The notes beneath the pieces are model-generated. The model searched no databases. It saw nothing but the letters and a program-made list of their open reading frames with translations, and had not been told where the DNA came from. A stretch of DNA of 64,000 nt, taken from positions 310,001-374,000 of the forward strand of contig NZ_JACHCR010000004.1 of assembly GCF_014205845.1 (NCBI RefSeq). The letters are read 5' to 3'. Shown here piece by piece: positions 36,110 to 46,239 of the stretch. Within the stretch, counting starts at the first letter, position 1. Each line of letters starts with the position of its first letter. The DNA is from Mucilaginibacter cryoferens. Lineage in GTDB: Bacteria; Bacteroidota; Bacteroidia; Sphingobacteriales; Sphingobacteriaceae. A program made the translations under genes and the position numbers.

Positions 36110-36868
36110 ATGCTGAAAGCCGATCGTTATAAACACTTTGTTGAATACTTTTCTAAAAACCAGCCTAATCCTGTTACCGAGCTGCATTACGATAATCCGT
36201 TTCAGTTATTAGTAGCGGTTATACTGTCGGCACAGTGTACAGATAAGCGCATAAACCAGGTAACACCCGCGCTGTTTAAGCGTTTCCCTACGCCCGAAGA
36301 TTTGGCGGCATCTACTCCCGAAGAAGTGTTTACTTATATACGCAGTGTAAGTTACCCTAATAATAAGGCTAAACATTTGGTGGGCATGGGCAAAATGCTG
36401 GTTGATGTTTTTAATAGCGAGATCCCCTCGGGGGTAGATAACCTGCAAAAAATGCCGGGCGTTGGTCGTAAAACGGCAAACGTTATAGCCTCGGTTATTT
36501 TTGAGGAACCAGCCATGGCGGTTGATACCCATGTTTTTAGAGTGAGCAATCGTATTGGTTTAACAAATAATGCAACTACGCCGTTGGCTGTAGAGAAGCA
36601 GTTAATAAAAAATATTCCTAAAGAGCATATAGCTGTTGCACACCATTGGCTGATATTGCATGGCCGATACATTTGCGTAGCCCGTAGCCCTAAGTGCGAG
36701 ATTTGCCCGCTAACCTGGTTTTGCAGGTATTACGAGCGTAACAATACCGAAACCGCCTTATTGAAGGCTGAAGCCGCCAAGGTTAAAAAAGTTAAAGAGG
36801 CTAAAAAGAAAGCCACGCTCAATAAGATCAGTAAAGAACTGAAGAAGCGAAGTGTGGAGAAAGGTTGA
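36110..36868 (+). CDS. nth: Endonuclease III, DNA glycosylase/AP lyase
   Basis: This 252-residue base-excision repair enzyme removes oxidised pyrimidines and cuts at the abasic site. The helix-hairpin-helix is LQKMPGVGRKTANVIAS (about 121-137, with the catalytic lysine in GRKTA), the catalytic aspartate is in AVDTHVFRVSNR, and the [4Fe-4S] cluster cysteines are in CVARSPKCEICPLTWFC. After the core an extra Lys-rich tail of about 40 residues follows (KVKKVKEAKKKATLNK...), which may strengthen DNA binding. Confidence 0.96.
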   Translation: MLKADRYKHFVEYFSKNQPNPVTELHYDNPFQLLVAVILSAQCTDKRINQVTPALFKRFPTPEDLAASTPEEVFTYIRSVSYPNNKAKHLVGMGKMLVDVFNSEIPSGVDNLQKMPGVGRKTANVIASVIFEEPAMAVDTHVFRVSNRIGLTNNATTPLAVEKQLIKNIPKEHIAVAHHWLILHGRYICVARSPKCEICPLTWFCRYYERNNTETALLKAEAAKVKKVKEAKKKATLNKISKELKKRSVEKG

Positions 36869-36993
36869 TTAAGTGAATGGTTTTTGTTTTTATATATTTG
36901 ATGTTGTGTAAGGGTTAAAACTTAATCAACCTAATCCAACCACTCACCCCTAAATTAATTACTAAAAAAATTAGTATTTGTAAATAAAACATT

Positions 36994-37001
36994 TATATTT
37001 G
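36994..37001 (+). promoter_or_regulatory. -7-like element upstream of recA
   Basis: TATATTTG matches the TAnnTTTG consensus and lies 17 bases before the recA ATG, so the leader would be very short. A TTTG at 36977-36980 is closer than the usual -33 spacing. No LexA-type box was recognised. Confidence 0.4.
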
Positions 37002-37018
37002 CTAAAGATAATTTGAAG

Positions 37019-38041
37019 ATGGCTAACATAGATAAAAATAACGCGGACAAATTAAAAGCTTTACAGTTAACACTGGATAAGCTGGAAAAATCATACGGAA
37101 AAGGCACCATCATGAAGCTGGGCGATTCTGTTATCGAACCTCAGGAAGTAATATCAACCGGTTCTTTAGGTCTCGACATCGCCCTTGGCGTTGGTGGCTT
37201 GCCAAAAGGCAGGGTTATTGAAATATATGGGCCGGAATCATCCGGTAAAACTACTTTGGCTATCCACGCCATTGCCGAATCGCAAAAGAAAGGTGGCATT
37301 GCTGCATTTATTGATGCCGAGCACGCGTTCGACCGTTTTTATGCCAAAAAGTTAGGTGTAGATGTAGAGAACCTGTTGATCTCTCAGCCAGACAATGGTG
37401 AGCAGGCTTTGGAAATTGCCGATAACCTCATCCGGTCAGGTGCTATTGATATCCTGGTTATCGACTCTGTTGCAGCATTGGTACCTAAGGCCGAGATAGA
37501 AGGTGAAATGGGCGACTCTAAAATGGGCTTACACGCACGTTTAATGTCGCAGGCATTGCGTAAGCTAACCGGTACCATCAGCAAAACAGGATGCTGCTGT
37601 ATTTTCATTAACCAATTGCGCGATAAGATAGGTGTAATGTTTGGTAACCCCGAAACTACTACCGGTGGTAACGCGTTAAAGTTTTACGCTTCGGTGCGTT
37701 TGGATGTACGCCGTATCTCTCAAATTAAAGATAGCGACGAGGTTTCTGGTAACCGCGTTAAAGTGAAGATAGTTAAAAACAAAGTGGCGCCTCCGTTCCG
37801 TATCGCCGAGTTTGATATCATGTTTGGTGAAGGTATTTCTAAGGCCGGCGAGATCATCGATCTGGGTGTAGAGTACAACATCATCAAAAAAGCAGGCTCG
37901 TGGTTTAGCTATGGCGAAACCCGCTTAGGTCAGGGCCGCGATGCAGTTAAACAACTGATACTGGATAACCCCGAACTGATGGAAGAACTGGAAGTTAAAA
38001 TTAAAGAAACAGTAACCGGCGAACATTTAGCCGAAGTTTAA
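37019..38041 (+). CDS. recA: Recombinase RecA
   Basis: The ATG at 37019 ([16 protein letters not shown]) is the start; the upstream TTG at 37013 is only in frame. The 340-residue protein forms filaments on single-stranded DNA, drives strand exchange and triggers LexA cleavage. Walker [10 protein letters not shown] is at about 71-79, [20 protein letters not shown] contains Walker B and loop L1, and [13 protein letters not shown] follows loop L2. Length and order are normal. A strong terminator follows at 38114-38141, so it is probably a single-gene unit. Confidence 0.98.
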   Translation: MANIDKNNADKLKALQLTLDKLEKSYGKGTIMKLGDSVIEPQEVISTGSLGLDIALGVGGLPKGRVIEIYGPESSGKTTLAIHAIAESQKKGGIAAFIDAEHAFDRFYAKKLGVDVENLLISQPDNGEQALEIADNLIRSGAIDILVIDSVAALVPKAEIEGEMGDSKMGLHARLMSQALRKLTGTISKTGCCCIFINQLRDKIGVMFGNPETTTGGNALKFYASVRLDVRRISQIKDSDEVSGNRVKVKIVKNKVAPPFRIAEFDIMFGEGISKAGEIIDLGVEYNIIKKAGSWFSYGETRLGQGRDAVKQLILDNPELMEELEVKIKETVTGEHLAEV

Positions 38042-38113
38042 TATAATATTCTGGATCAGTCATCATTTATTGGCTCTTTTGTCCAACATATTTAACTAAT
38101 TTTATCAATATTT

Positions 38114-38141
38114 AAGCTTTCCGTTTTGGAAGGCTTTTTTT
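38114..38141 (+). terminator. Terminator after recA
   Basis: AAGCTTTCC (38114-38122) pairs with GGAAGGCTT (38128-38136) with one G·T pair, followed by TTTTT. Confidence 0.85.
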
Positions 38142-38164
38142 GTGGATTTAAATCAGTCGCCATC

Positions 38165-38248
38165 CGAACACTTAATCATTTGATCTGTAGTATCTTAAGT
38201 GTTCGCCTGTTTTGCCCGAACACATACGCCCGAAAAAGCGAACACTTA
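38165..38248. repeat. Cluster of CGAACACTTA motifs upstream of a lipoprotein gene
   Basis: CGAACACTTAA (38165-38175) is inverted at TTAAGTGTTCG (38195-38205), a partial CGAACACATA lies at 38217-38226, and CGAACACTTA recurs at 38239-38248. Spacing and mixed orientation suggest either regulator-binding sites or a small dispersed repeat. Confidence 0.45.
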
Positions 38249-38355
38249 GGTGGTTGTTAGCCTAACATGCTAACACTAATTTAAACCTTCATCTGCGGGT
38301 AATAAATCATCAGGTAGCTAAATCGCTAAATCAATAATTGATATCTTAGCTATTG

Positions 38356-39990
38356 ATGAATAAACTGGTCTTACTGCTGTTTTTGGGATTGATGATCCAG
38401 CTTTCGGCTTGTTCAACAAAACCTGCTGATTCGCATAAAACAGTTTTCAATATCAACCTCGAAGAGGGGCTTACCTCGCTCGACCCTGCCTTTTGCCGTA
38501 ACCACTATACCATTTGGATGGATAACCAGGTTTTTAACGGGCTGGTACAAATTAATGATAGTTTAAAGGTAATCCCATGCATTGCCAAAAGCTGGGAGGT
38601 TTCTGCGGATGGCCTGCTATACACATTCCATCTTCGTAATGATGTTTATTTTCATGATGACGCACATTTTACCGGTGGCATTGGTCGTAAGGCATTGGCA
38701 TCTGATTTTGTTTACAGCTTTGGCAGGCTGATAGATCCAAAAGTGGCCTCATCCGGCTCATGGATATTTAGCGATAAGGTGGATGGTAAAAAGGCTTTTA
38801 TAGCCCCTAACGATAGTACGTTCCTGATTAAACTTAAACAGCCTTTCGCGCCGTTTTTAAGTATGCTCACCGCGCAATACTGTTCGGTGGTACCCAGGGA
38901 GGTAGTTGAGTTTTATGGCAAGGATTTTAGGAGCCACCCTATTGGTACAGGCCCTTTTAAATTTAAGTATTGGAAAGAGGGGGAGGTGTTGGTATTGCTT
39001 AAAAATGATAAGTACTGGGAAAAAGATAGCAAAGGCAAGCGTTTACCTTACCTTGATGCCGTGCGGGCAACTTTTATTGCCGATAAGCAAACCTCATTTT
39101 TAGAGTTTGTAAAAAAGAAACTTGATTTTTTGAATGATATCGATGGCAGTTATCGCGATGATATTCTTACTAAATCGGGTAAGGTAACACAGAAGTATAA
39201 AGGCAAATTTATACTCAACACAGCTCCGTATTTAAACACTATGTATTTGGGTATGCTGGTAGATAGTAATCTCGCTATTGTAAAGAAATCGCCATTAAAG
39301 ATATTGAAGGTTAGGCAGGCAATAAACTATGCCATCGATAGGCAAAAGATGATCAAGTACCTCCGCAACAGCATGGGTACACCCGGCTATTCGGGTTTTA
39401 TACCAGAGGGTATGCCGGGCTTTGATGGTAAATGTGTTAAGGGCTATTCTTACGACCCCGATAAGGCCCGCAGATTGTTGGCCGAAGCCGGTTTCCCTGA
39501 TGGAAAAGGGCTGCCTGAGATATCCCTGGCAACTACGGTAGGCTATCGTAGTTTGATAGAATACGTGCAGGGGCAGCTGGATAGGATAGGGATTAAAACC
39601 AGTGTGGAAATAACCCAGGGGGCCAGTTTACGTGAGCTGGTTTCCAAAAACGGGATTAACTTTTTCTACGGCCAATGGATAGCCGATTACCCCGATGGCG
39701 AAAATTACCTTTCCGTTTTCTATTCTAAAAACAAGATCCCTTACGGCCCCAATTATACCGGCTTCAACAACAAAAAATTTGATGCTCTATTTGAGCAGAC
39801 CTACCAGGTAAAAAATGATTCGGCCCGTTATGCCCTTTACCAGCAAATGGATAATTTGGTGATGGAGCAATCGCCGGTAGTTGTATTGTACTATGATAAA
39901 TTGGTAAATCTTTATCAAAGCAACATCTCGGGCTTTAGTTTAAACGGGCAGAATTTGTTGGTGCTGAAGAGGGTTGTGAAGAAGTTTTAA
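38356..39990 (+). CDS. ABC-type peptide-binding lipoprotein (SBP family 5)
   Basis: The ATG at 38356 gives MNKLVLLLFLGLMIQLSAC, a lipoprotein signal with lipobox LSAC. The 544-residue mature protein has the OppA/DppA fold: NLEEGLTSLDPAFCRNHYTI near the start, PIGTGPFKFKYWKEGEVLVL in the middle, and the hinge segment around VRQAINYAIDRQKMI. Such proteins deliver peptides or oligopeptide-like ligands to an ABC importer. No permease or ATPase gene is near, so it is an orphan. In Bacteroidota some of these serve in wall-peptide recycling, which is speculative here. Confidence 0.88.
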   Translation: MNKLVLLLFLGLMIQLSACSTKPADSHKTVFNINLEEGLTSLDPAFCRNHYTIWMDNQVFNGLVQINDSLKVIPCIAKSWEVSADGLLYTFHLRNDVYFHDDAHFTGGIGRKALASDFVYSFGRLIDPKVASSGSWIFSDKVDGKKAFIAPNDSTFLIKLKQPFAPFLSMLTAQYCSVVPREVVEFYGKDFRSHPIGTGPFKFKYWKEGEVLVLLKNDKYWEKDSKGKRLPYLDAVRATFIADKQTSFLEFVKKKLDFLNDIDGSYRDDILTKSGKVTQKYKGKFILNTAPYLNTMYLGMLVDSNLAIVKKSPLKILKVRQAINYAIDRQKMIKYLRNSMGTPGYSGFIPEGMPGFDGKCVKGYSYDPDKARRLLAEAGFPDGKGLPEISLATTVGYRSLIEYVQGQLDRIGIKTSVEITQGASLRELVSKNGINFFYGQWIADYPDGENYLSVFYSKNKIPYGPNYTGFNNKKFDALFEQTYQVKNDSARYALYQQMDNLVMEQSPVVVLYYDKLVNLYQSNISGFSLNGQNLLVLKRVVKKF

Positions 39991-40030
39991 GTTGCTGAGG
40001 TGGAGGATTTTATTTGTTAAATATGTTCCA

Positions 40031-40779
40031 TTACTTTTTATAGAAAGGTGTAGTGCTGTTTATAAAATAGCCACTAATTCCCTTCTTGCCATCAATCTCT
40101 AAAAAGTCTACGATTTCTTTCGGGCCAAGGGTTGTCTTTAATATAGAGGCAAGTTCTTTGATTAATGTATCCCAATTTCCGGTTTCTTCTATTGCGAAAA
40201 TATAATGAGGCGGAATGTTAGATGCAGGGTCGTGAATCCAACCTAAATAAGCCGCTTTAATATCGGGGTTAGCATAAAATAGCTCGGTAAATGATTTTAC
40301 AAGAGCTTCGGGGTATGTCCAATCTGTACTTTGGTTTCTTTTTCTATTTCTAAGCGTTGTACATTTTCAGTAAGAATAGTGCCATCAAGTATTCTTTCAA
40401 TTTCTGACGGAAGAATTTCTTTTCCGAAATCGGAATAGGGGTTAATGATCAGTGTTTTTCCAGTTAACATCTTTAACAGGTCTTTTCCCTTGAGTTCTAA
40501 AAAACAAACCTCCGTTTTAATTACCCCGCTGTCGAAAATTCTGTCCGTTGAAGTAAAGACTGGTACACTACCGTTGTTCAATGTTCGAACCTGGACCTTT
40601 GTGTTGCCGTTTGTAATAAATGAGCCTTGAGGAACCATACTTTCTTTGGTCAATACAAAGAATTTTTCAGAGAGTATTCTTGGATAAAAGTCTATTAGAT
40701 ATGCAGGTTCGACGACAGCCTTTTTTAGCAAAGCTTCAAAGGTCAGTTCTTTCTTTTTAAACATATCAAATAAACCCAT
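40031..40779 (-). pseudogene. SseB-family gene broken by a frameshift
   Basis: The first part (40297-40779) reads 160 residues from MGLFDMFKKKELTFEALLKK and fits the SseB N-terminal domain, ending abnormally in QIGHTPKLL. Shifting frame near 40313-40317 restores a second open stretch beginning YPEALVKSFTELF and ending INSTTPFYKK at 40031, which fits SseB_C. The shift equals a one-base deletion next to a short C run (ACCCCG). A real mutation, a sequencing error or programmed slippage would all look this way. SseB-type proteins were first linked to serine sensitivity in E. coli; their role is poorly known. Confidence 0.75.
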
Positions 40780-40837
40780 TGATTACAATATACAAGATAA
40801 ATAGAAGAAATTTAAATTAGCCATTATTAATTGCAAA

Positions 40838-40863
40838 CAAAAAAAGCCTCCCCAAAGGGAGGC
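40838..40863 (-). terminator. Terminator after the aconitase gene
   Basis: On the minus strand GCCTCCC-TTT-GGGGAGGC is followed by TTTTTTTG. It lies about 45 bases beyond the aconitase stop codon. Confidence 0.85.
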
Positions 40864-40909
40864 TTCCAAAATATAGCTAAATCCGAAATCGAAAATCCGA
40901 CTTCCGAAA

Positions 40910-43177
40910 TTAAGAAATCATTTGTTTGCGGATGATATTCAACGCGCCACCTGCTTTAAACCACTCAATTTGTTGAGCGTTATAAGTATGGTTAACCTGG
41001 AATGATTCAACCGAACCATCTTTATGGTTTAACACAACGGTTAACTGTTTGCCCGGGGCAAATGTTGTTAAGCCTGTGATGTCGATGATGTCATCTTCCT
41101 GAATCTTGTCGTAATCGTTGTTGTCTGCAAAGGTGATACCCAGCATACCTTGTTTTTTAAGGTTGGTTTCGTGGATACGGGCAAACGATTTTACCAATAT
41201 GGCACGTACACCCAAGTGGCGTGGCTCCATAGCCGCGTGCTCACGTGATGAGCCTTCGCCATAGTTTTCGTCGCCTACTACTATCGATCCAATTCCGTTT
41301 GCTTTGTAATCGCGCTGTGTGGCCGGTACTGGTCCGTACTCGCCGGTCAGTTCGTTTTTAACGCTATCTGCAGTGTTGTTAAAGTAGTTGATAGCACCGA
41401 TCAACATATTGTTTGATATGTTATCCAGGTGACCACGGAACTTTAACCACGGGCCAGCCATAGAAATATGGTCGGTAGTACATTTACCTTTTGCTTTGAT
41501 CAGCAATTTCAAACCTTTAATATCTGTACCTTCCCAAGCGGTAAATGGCTCCAATAATTGTAAACGTGCTGATTTTGGATCAACAATTACCTGTACCTGG
41601 CTGCCATCTTCGGCAGGGGCCTGGTAACCGGCATCTTCAACCGCATAACCTTTAACCGGCATTTCTATACCCAATGGTTCGTCAAGTTTTACCTGCTCGC
41701 CGTTTAGGTTAGTTAAAGTATCAGTTAATGGGTTAAAAGTTAAATCACCTGCAATAGCCAAAGCTGTTACAATTTCTGGCGATGCAACAAACGCGTGTGT
41801 ATTAGGGTTACCATCCTGGCGTTTAGCGAAGTTACGGTTAAACGAGGTGATGATGGAATTTTTACGGGTAGGATCGTCTGTATGACGTGCCCACTGACCA
41901 ATACATGGCCCGCAAGCGTTAGCCAATACTACACCGCCCATTTGAGCAAAAGTATCCAGATAACCGTCACGGTCAACCGTGTAGCGTACCAGTTCAGATC
42001 CTGGAGTAATTGTAAACTCAGCCTTAGTTGTAAGGTGTTTATCAATAGCCTGTTTTGCAATAGATGCAGAACGGGTAATGTCTTCGTAAGATGAGTTGGT
42101 ACATGAGCCAATTAAACCAACTTCTAATTTTGCAGGCCAGTTGTTTTCTCTAACAGCGGTAGCAAATTTAGATATAGGCCATGCCAGATCTGGTGTAAAA
42201 GGACCGTTAATGTGTGGCTCTAATTCTGATAGGTTGATCTCAATAACCTGGTCGAAATATTGTTCTGGGTTAGCGTAAACTTCGTCGTCGCCGGTTAGGT
42301 GTTCTGCAACGGCATTAGCCAATTCGGCAATGTCGCCACGTTTTGTACCTGTTAAATAAGTTGCGATCTTTTCATCGTAACCAAATACAGAAGTGGTTGC
42401 ACCAATTTCGGCACCCATGTTACAGATGGTACCTTTACCTGTTGCAGAAAGTGAACGTGCACCTTCGCCAAAGTATTCAACAATAGCACCGGTACCACCT
42501 TTTACAGTAAGAATACCAGCTACTTTTAATATAACGTCTTTAGCTGATGACCAGCCAGATAATTTACCGGTTAATTTAACACCAATCAGTTTAGGGAATT
42601 TAAGCTCCCATGGCAGGCCCGCCATAACATCGCAGGCATCGGCACCACCAACACCAATGGCAATCATACCCAAACCACCCGCGTTTGGCGTGTGCGAATC
42701 GGTACCGATCATCATACCACCCGGGAAGGCGTAGTTTTCCAGAACAACCTGGTGAATGATACCTGCTCCTGCTTTCCAGAAACCAATACCATATTTATCA
42801 GATACCGAAGCCAGAAAATCATAAACCTCGCGGTTAATGTCAATAGCTGTATTTAAATCGGCAACGGCGCCAACTTTTGCCTGTATCAGGTGATCGCAAT
42901 GTACGGTAGAAGGCACTGCAACCTGCGGACGGCCAGCCTGCATAAACTGCAGTAAAGCCATTTGCGCTGTTGCATCCTGCATGGCCACGCGGTCTGGTGC
43001 AAAATCAACATAATCAACACCACGTCCAAATGCTGTTTGAGCATCGCCTTCAGAAAGGTGGGCGTATAAAATTTTCTCAGTTAAAGTAAGGTGTTTACCA
43101 GTCGCTTTACGGGCAGCATCCACACGGGTGCTGTAGCGGTCGTAAACCTTTTTGATCATATCTAAATCAAAAGCCAT
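40910..43177 (-). CDS. acn: Aconitate hydratase, mitochondrial type
   Basis: This 755-residue TCA-cycle enzyme isomerises citrate to isocitrate through cis-aconitate. The length fits the mitochondrial aconitase group rather than AcnA (about 890) or Acn[13 protein letters not shown] and ACGPCIGQW carry the three cysteines that hold the [4Fe-4S] cluster; [13 protein letters not shown] is the N-terminal signature and [17 protein letters not shown] the C-terminal swivel-domain loop. All are intact. The gene is on its own and ends in a strong terminator. Confidence 0.97.
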   Translation of the reverse strand: MAFDLDMIKKVYDRYSTRVDAARKATGKHLTLTEKILYAHLSEGDAQTAFGRGVDYVDFAPDRVAMQDATAQMALLQFMQAGRPQVAVPSTVHCDHLIQAKVGAVADLNTAIDINREVYDFLASVSDKYGIGFWKAGAGIIHQVVLENYAFPGGMMIGTDSHTPNAGGLGMIAIGVGGADACDVMAGLPWELKFPKLIGVKLTGKLSGWSSAKDVILKVAGILTVKGGTGAIVEYFGEGARSLSATGKGTICNMGAEIGATTSVFGYDEKIATYLTGTKRGDIAELANAVAEHLTGDDEVYANPEQYFDQVIEINLSELEPHINGPFTPDLAWPISKFATAVRENNWPAKLEVGLIGSCTNSSYEDITRSASIAKQAIDKHLTTKAEFTITPGSELVRYTVDRDGYLDTFAQMGGVVLANACGPCIGQWARHTDDPTRKNSIITSFNRNFAKRQDGNPNTHAFVASPEIVTALAIAGDLTFNPLTDTLTNLNGEQVKLDEPLGIEMPVKGYAVEDAGYQAPAEDGSQVQVIVDPKSARLQLLEPFTAWEGTDIKGLKLLIKAKGKCTTDHISMAGPWLKFRGHLDNISNNMLIGAINYFNNTADSVKNELTGEYGPVPATQRDYKANGIGSIVVGDENYGEGSSREHAAMEPRHLGVRAILVKSFARIHETNLKKQGMLGITFADNNDYDKIQEDDIIDITGLTTFAPGKQLTVVLNHKDGSVESFQVNHTYNAQQIEWFKAGGALNIIRKQMIS

Positions 43178-43350
43178 TTGTATTTGATTTTTAGGTGAAA
43201 AGTAAAAGAAATTGACACTAAAATTAATTGTCAGAAACTTAGTGCGGCGAATTTACAAAATATAACATCTAATTAATAATCAAGCTTTCGCCAATTCTTA
43301 TTTGGATATGTTCTAAATAAGTTGAGGGTTGATAGGGGTGGGTAATGTTA

Positions 43351-43740
43351 TTACTTGAAAGGGTTAAACAATTTTAGAGACGGTATCTTGTTAAAGCCAT
43401 CTCTATCATTACTTATTAATATCAATTTTGAGGTAATAGCCGTGGCGGCAATTATAGCATCTGGTAGTTTAAGATTGAATGATTTACGTATTTCAACCGT
43501 TTGTGCTTTTACATTATTTTCTAATTCAAATACAATGCTATCAGAAATAAAGCTTTTTAAAACAGCCAGATCACTTTCACTCGCTGCTTTCTAACATAAA
43601 AGTTCAATTTCGGTAATTGCAGATATTGCTGGTTGATAGTTATTAATGATATCATTCATTAACACGTCGTTGGTTTGCGAGAACTGTTTTTGGAGATAGT
43701 AAATAACCGTGTTTGTGTCCCAAAGATATTTTAGTTCCAT
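43351..43740 (-). pseudogene. PIN-domain toxin (VapC-like) interrupted by an amber codon
   Basis: Read from the ATG at 43740, the frame has 129 codons with one TAG (43591-43593) at codon 50, in TEIELLC-stop-KAASES. All four PIN acidic sites are kept: D8 (LWDTNTV), E in ITEIEL, D in LPDAIIAA and D in LISNDRDGF. One base change (TGG to TAG) would restore tryptophan at this place. It overlaps the antitoxin gene by ten bases. As written, the toxin is truncated after 49 residues, so the pair is probably inactive. Confidence 0.82.
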
Positions 43741-43940
43741 TCGTCACGAAGGTCATTGAGCTGCCTATCTATTTCTTCGGGAGATTGTTTAGACATTGCT
43801 CCGCTATATTTTGCAGATAAATTTTGAGCAACTTGTTTTTCGCCGGTATCATTTTGTATACGGATTACTTTTAGCATCTCAAGATCTTTCAACAAGTTGT
43901 AAGCTTCATCTTTAAGAATATCGAGTGTTACTGTTCTCAT
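43731..43940 (-). CDS. Antitoxin of a PIN-type toxin-antitoxin pair
   Basis: This 69-residue protein starts MRTVTLDILKDEAYNLLKDL, an N-terminal strand-helix DNA-binding type seen in antitoxins, and ends with an acidic, probably unstructured tail (SPEEIDRQLNDLRDEWN) suited to neutralising the toxin. Its 3' end overlaps the toxin start, an arrangement typical of TA operons. The partner toxin at 43351-43740 has an amber codon, leaving this antitoxin possibly alone. Confidence 0.7.
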   Translation of the reverse strand: MRTVTLDILKDEAYNLLKDLEMLKVIRIQNDTGEKQVAQNLSAKYSGAMSKQSPEEIDRQLNDLRDEWN

Positions 43941-44007
43941 TTTAAATGCATTTATGTAAAGTTAAGAAAAATAATTACCTAATTAAGTTCATCTGTTAGT
44001 GGTTACT

Positions 44008-44640
44008 CTATATGTCACTTAAAGACTTAAACTCGTACCCCTCTTTACTCCATTCATCCATAGCCTTTGGCAAAACATATTCTAATCTATCAAAAGCCTT
44101 CAAACTATCATGAAAAACCACCATCGATCCTGCTTCGGTATGTTTAATGGTATTTTTCAGGCAATCCTCTGGTTTTAGGTTGATATCAAAATCACCGGTC
44201 AATACATTCCACATAATGATTTTGACATCTGGGCGGGCTGCTTTTAAATCTTTTGCCTGTTGTTTTTTAATGCGGCCATAAGGTGGCCTAAATAAGTTTG
44301 TATCCAGTAACTTATCAGCTTTTAAAAAATTATCGAGGTAGGTTTTATTATCGGTTTTCCAGCCTTTGAGGTGATTGTAGGTGTGATTGCCTATGGCATG
44401 CCCATCGTCAACAACCTGCCGGAATATGTCGGGATGTTTGCCTACATTGTCACCAATGCAAAAAAAGGTTGCTTTAGCATTATATTGCTTTAAAATATTT
44501 AATACAAAGGGTGTAACAATAGGTATAGGTCCATCGTCAAAAGTGAGATAAATGCAACGGTTGGTTTGGTTTACATTCCAAATTAGCTCGGGATAGAGCT
44601 TTTTAAGCAGCCAGGGAGTTTTAACCAGGTACATATTCAA
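44008..44640 (-). CDS. Polysaccharide deacetylase (NodB domain, CE4)
   Basis: This 210-residue protein has the NodB homology domain, which removes N-acetyl groups from GlcNAc or MurNAc polymers using a divalent metal. TFDDGP (33-38) carries the catalytic base and first metal ligand, NHTYNH (85-90) the metal histidines, RPPYG (118-122) the catalytic arginine region, and VVFHDS near 170 the final histidine. There is no clear signal peptide; the N-terminal MNMYLVKTPWLLKKLYP may be an interfacial helix. It is divergent from the TolC gene. Confidence 0.9.
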   Translation of the reverse strand: MNMYLVKTPWLLKKLYPELIWNVNQTNRCIYLTFDDGPIPIVTPFVLNILKQYNAKATFFCIGDNVGKHPDIFRQVVDDGHAIGNHTYNHLKGWKTDNKTYLDNFLKADKLLDTNLFRPPYGRIKKQQAKDLKAARPDVKIIMWNVLTGDFDINLKPEDCLKNTIKHTEAGSMVVFHDSLKAFDRLEYVLPKAMDEWSKEGYEFKSLSDI

Positions 44641-44727
44641 TTAAATTTAAATGTTAAATTCTCTCATAAATAGAAAACAACATTGCAATGTAGTCATCAG
44701 TTGCTTACCATTGTGTAGAAAAACCTT

Positions 44728-46176
44728 ATGAAACTAAAATTTATACCATCACTTAAAGCGACTGTAATTTGCGCCATTTTGTTTTCGGCATTAAGCTTCA
44801 GGGCTAACGCGCAGGAGGTCATATCTTTGCAAAAGGCAGTCGACCTTGCTTTGGAACGCAACCTTACCATCAAACAATCGCAATTTACCGAGGCTTTGGA
44901 TGATGAAACTTTAAAGCAATCAAAATATAACGAGTTGCCAAATCTTACCGCCGGTCCGCAGGGATCATTTAACTTTGGCCGTAATATCGACCCTTCTACC
45001 AACCAGTTCATCAACCAACGTATTTTCGCTTTAAATGGTACCGTATCTACCCAGGTAACTTTGTTTCAGGGCGGGCAGTTGCGCAACACAATAATTCAGA
45101 ACAAGTTATTGCTCGATGCTGATAAAACAGCAACAGCTAAAGTAAAAAATGACCTGATACTGAACGTGGTTACTACCTATTTACAGGTATTAACCAACCA
45201 GGACCTTGTAAAAGCGGCTCAACAGCAAATAGATGTATCTAAAATAACTTTAGACAGGGCTCAAAAAAACTTTGATGTTGGGAACCAAACCCTGGCCGAT
45301 CTGTCGCAGGCAAAAGCAACAGTATCAACAGCCGATCTGAATTATACCAATGCCGAAAATGCGTATGAAATTTCGTTGCTTACGTTAAAGCAATACATGG
45401 AAATGGCCCCGCAAACAGAGATAGCGGTGGAGAAACCAGATATTAGTAAATTAACAGATATTCAAACATTGTACAACGCAGAGGAGGTTTTAAAAACCGC
45501 CGAAGCTGTGAATCCTGATGTGCTGTTGGCCGAGCAACGGGAAAAAGCTACCCAACAGGGCATTAAAATAGCGCAAGGTAACTATTACCCAAGTGTGGTG
45601 TTTTTTGGCCAGTTAGGGTCTAACTACTCTGATGCGCGTACCTTATTGGGCGGCATTACACCAACAGGTAGATTAGATACCGTGGGCTTTGTTAACGGCA
45701 ACCGCAATCAACCAGCAACATTGCCGCAATATGCTGCTGTATACAATAAATACCCGTTTTTTAAACAGCTTAGCGACAACTTTAACCAATCTGTAGGGAT
45801 AAGCTTACAGATACCCATATTTAACAGGTTTACTGCACGCACATCGGTACGTAAAGCAAAAATACAGTACGAAAACGCAAGGGTTACCTCGCAACTGGCC
45901 CGTAATAACCTCAGCAAAATTATTTACCAGGCGGTATTGGATGTAAAGGCGGCAGAAAAATCGTACCTGTCATACACGCAAACTTACCAGGCTAATAAGG
46001 ATGCCTTTGACATTATACAGCAACGCTATACTGTGGGTTTGGTAAACTCGCTCGATTATAATACCTCGCTAACCAACCTCAACAAATCGCAGTTTGATAT
46101 GATAAACGCGCAATATATGGTTGTGTTTAGGGCAAAAGTGATTGATTATTACCTGGGCAAACCAATAACGCTGTAA
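44728..46176 (+). CDS. TolC-family outer-membrane channel
   Basis: This 482-residue protein has a signal peptide ending near residue 28 (FRANAQ) and the two repeated helix/beta OEP halves of TolC proteins: QKAVDLALERNLTIKQSQFT at the start, LNVVTTYLQVLTNQDLVKAA in the first coiled-coil, and IIYQAVLDVKAAEKSYL in the second. It forms the trimeric exit duct of tripartite efflux or secretion systems. It is followed by a membrane-fusion protein at 63 bases, but no pump gene is present. Confidence 0.93.
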   Translation: MKLKFIPSLKATVICAILFSALSFRANAQEVISLQKAVDLALERNLTIKQSQFTEALDDETLKQSKYNELPNLTAGPQGSFNFGRNIDPSTNQFINQRIFALNGTVSTQVTLFQGGQLRNTIIQNKLLLDADKTATAKVKNDLILNVVTTYLQVLTNQDLVKAAQQQIDVSKITLDRAQKNFDVGNQTLADLSQAKATVSTADLNYTNAENAYEISLLTLKQYMEMAPQTEIAVEKPDISKLTDIQTLYNAEEVLKTAEAVNPDVLLAEQREKATQQGIKIAQGNYYPSVVFFGQLGSNYSDARTLLGGITPTGRLDTVGFVNGNRNQPATLPQYAAVYNKYPFFKQLSDNFNQSVGISLQIPIFNRFTARTSVRKAKIQYENARVTSQLARNNLSKIIYQAVLDVKAAEKSYLSYTQTYQANKDAFDIIQQRYTVGLVNSLDYNTSLTNLNKSQFDMINAQYMVVFRAKVIDYYLGKPITL

Positions 46177-46239
46177 GAAATTTAAATCTGATAAACAAAA
46201 TATAACAACGCTAAATCCGAATACCGAAATCATAGAATC

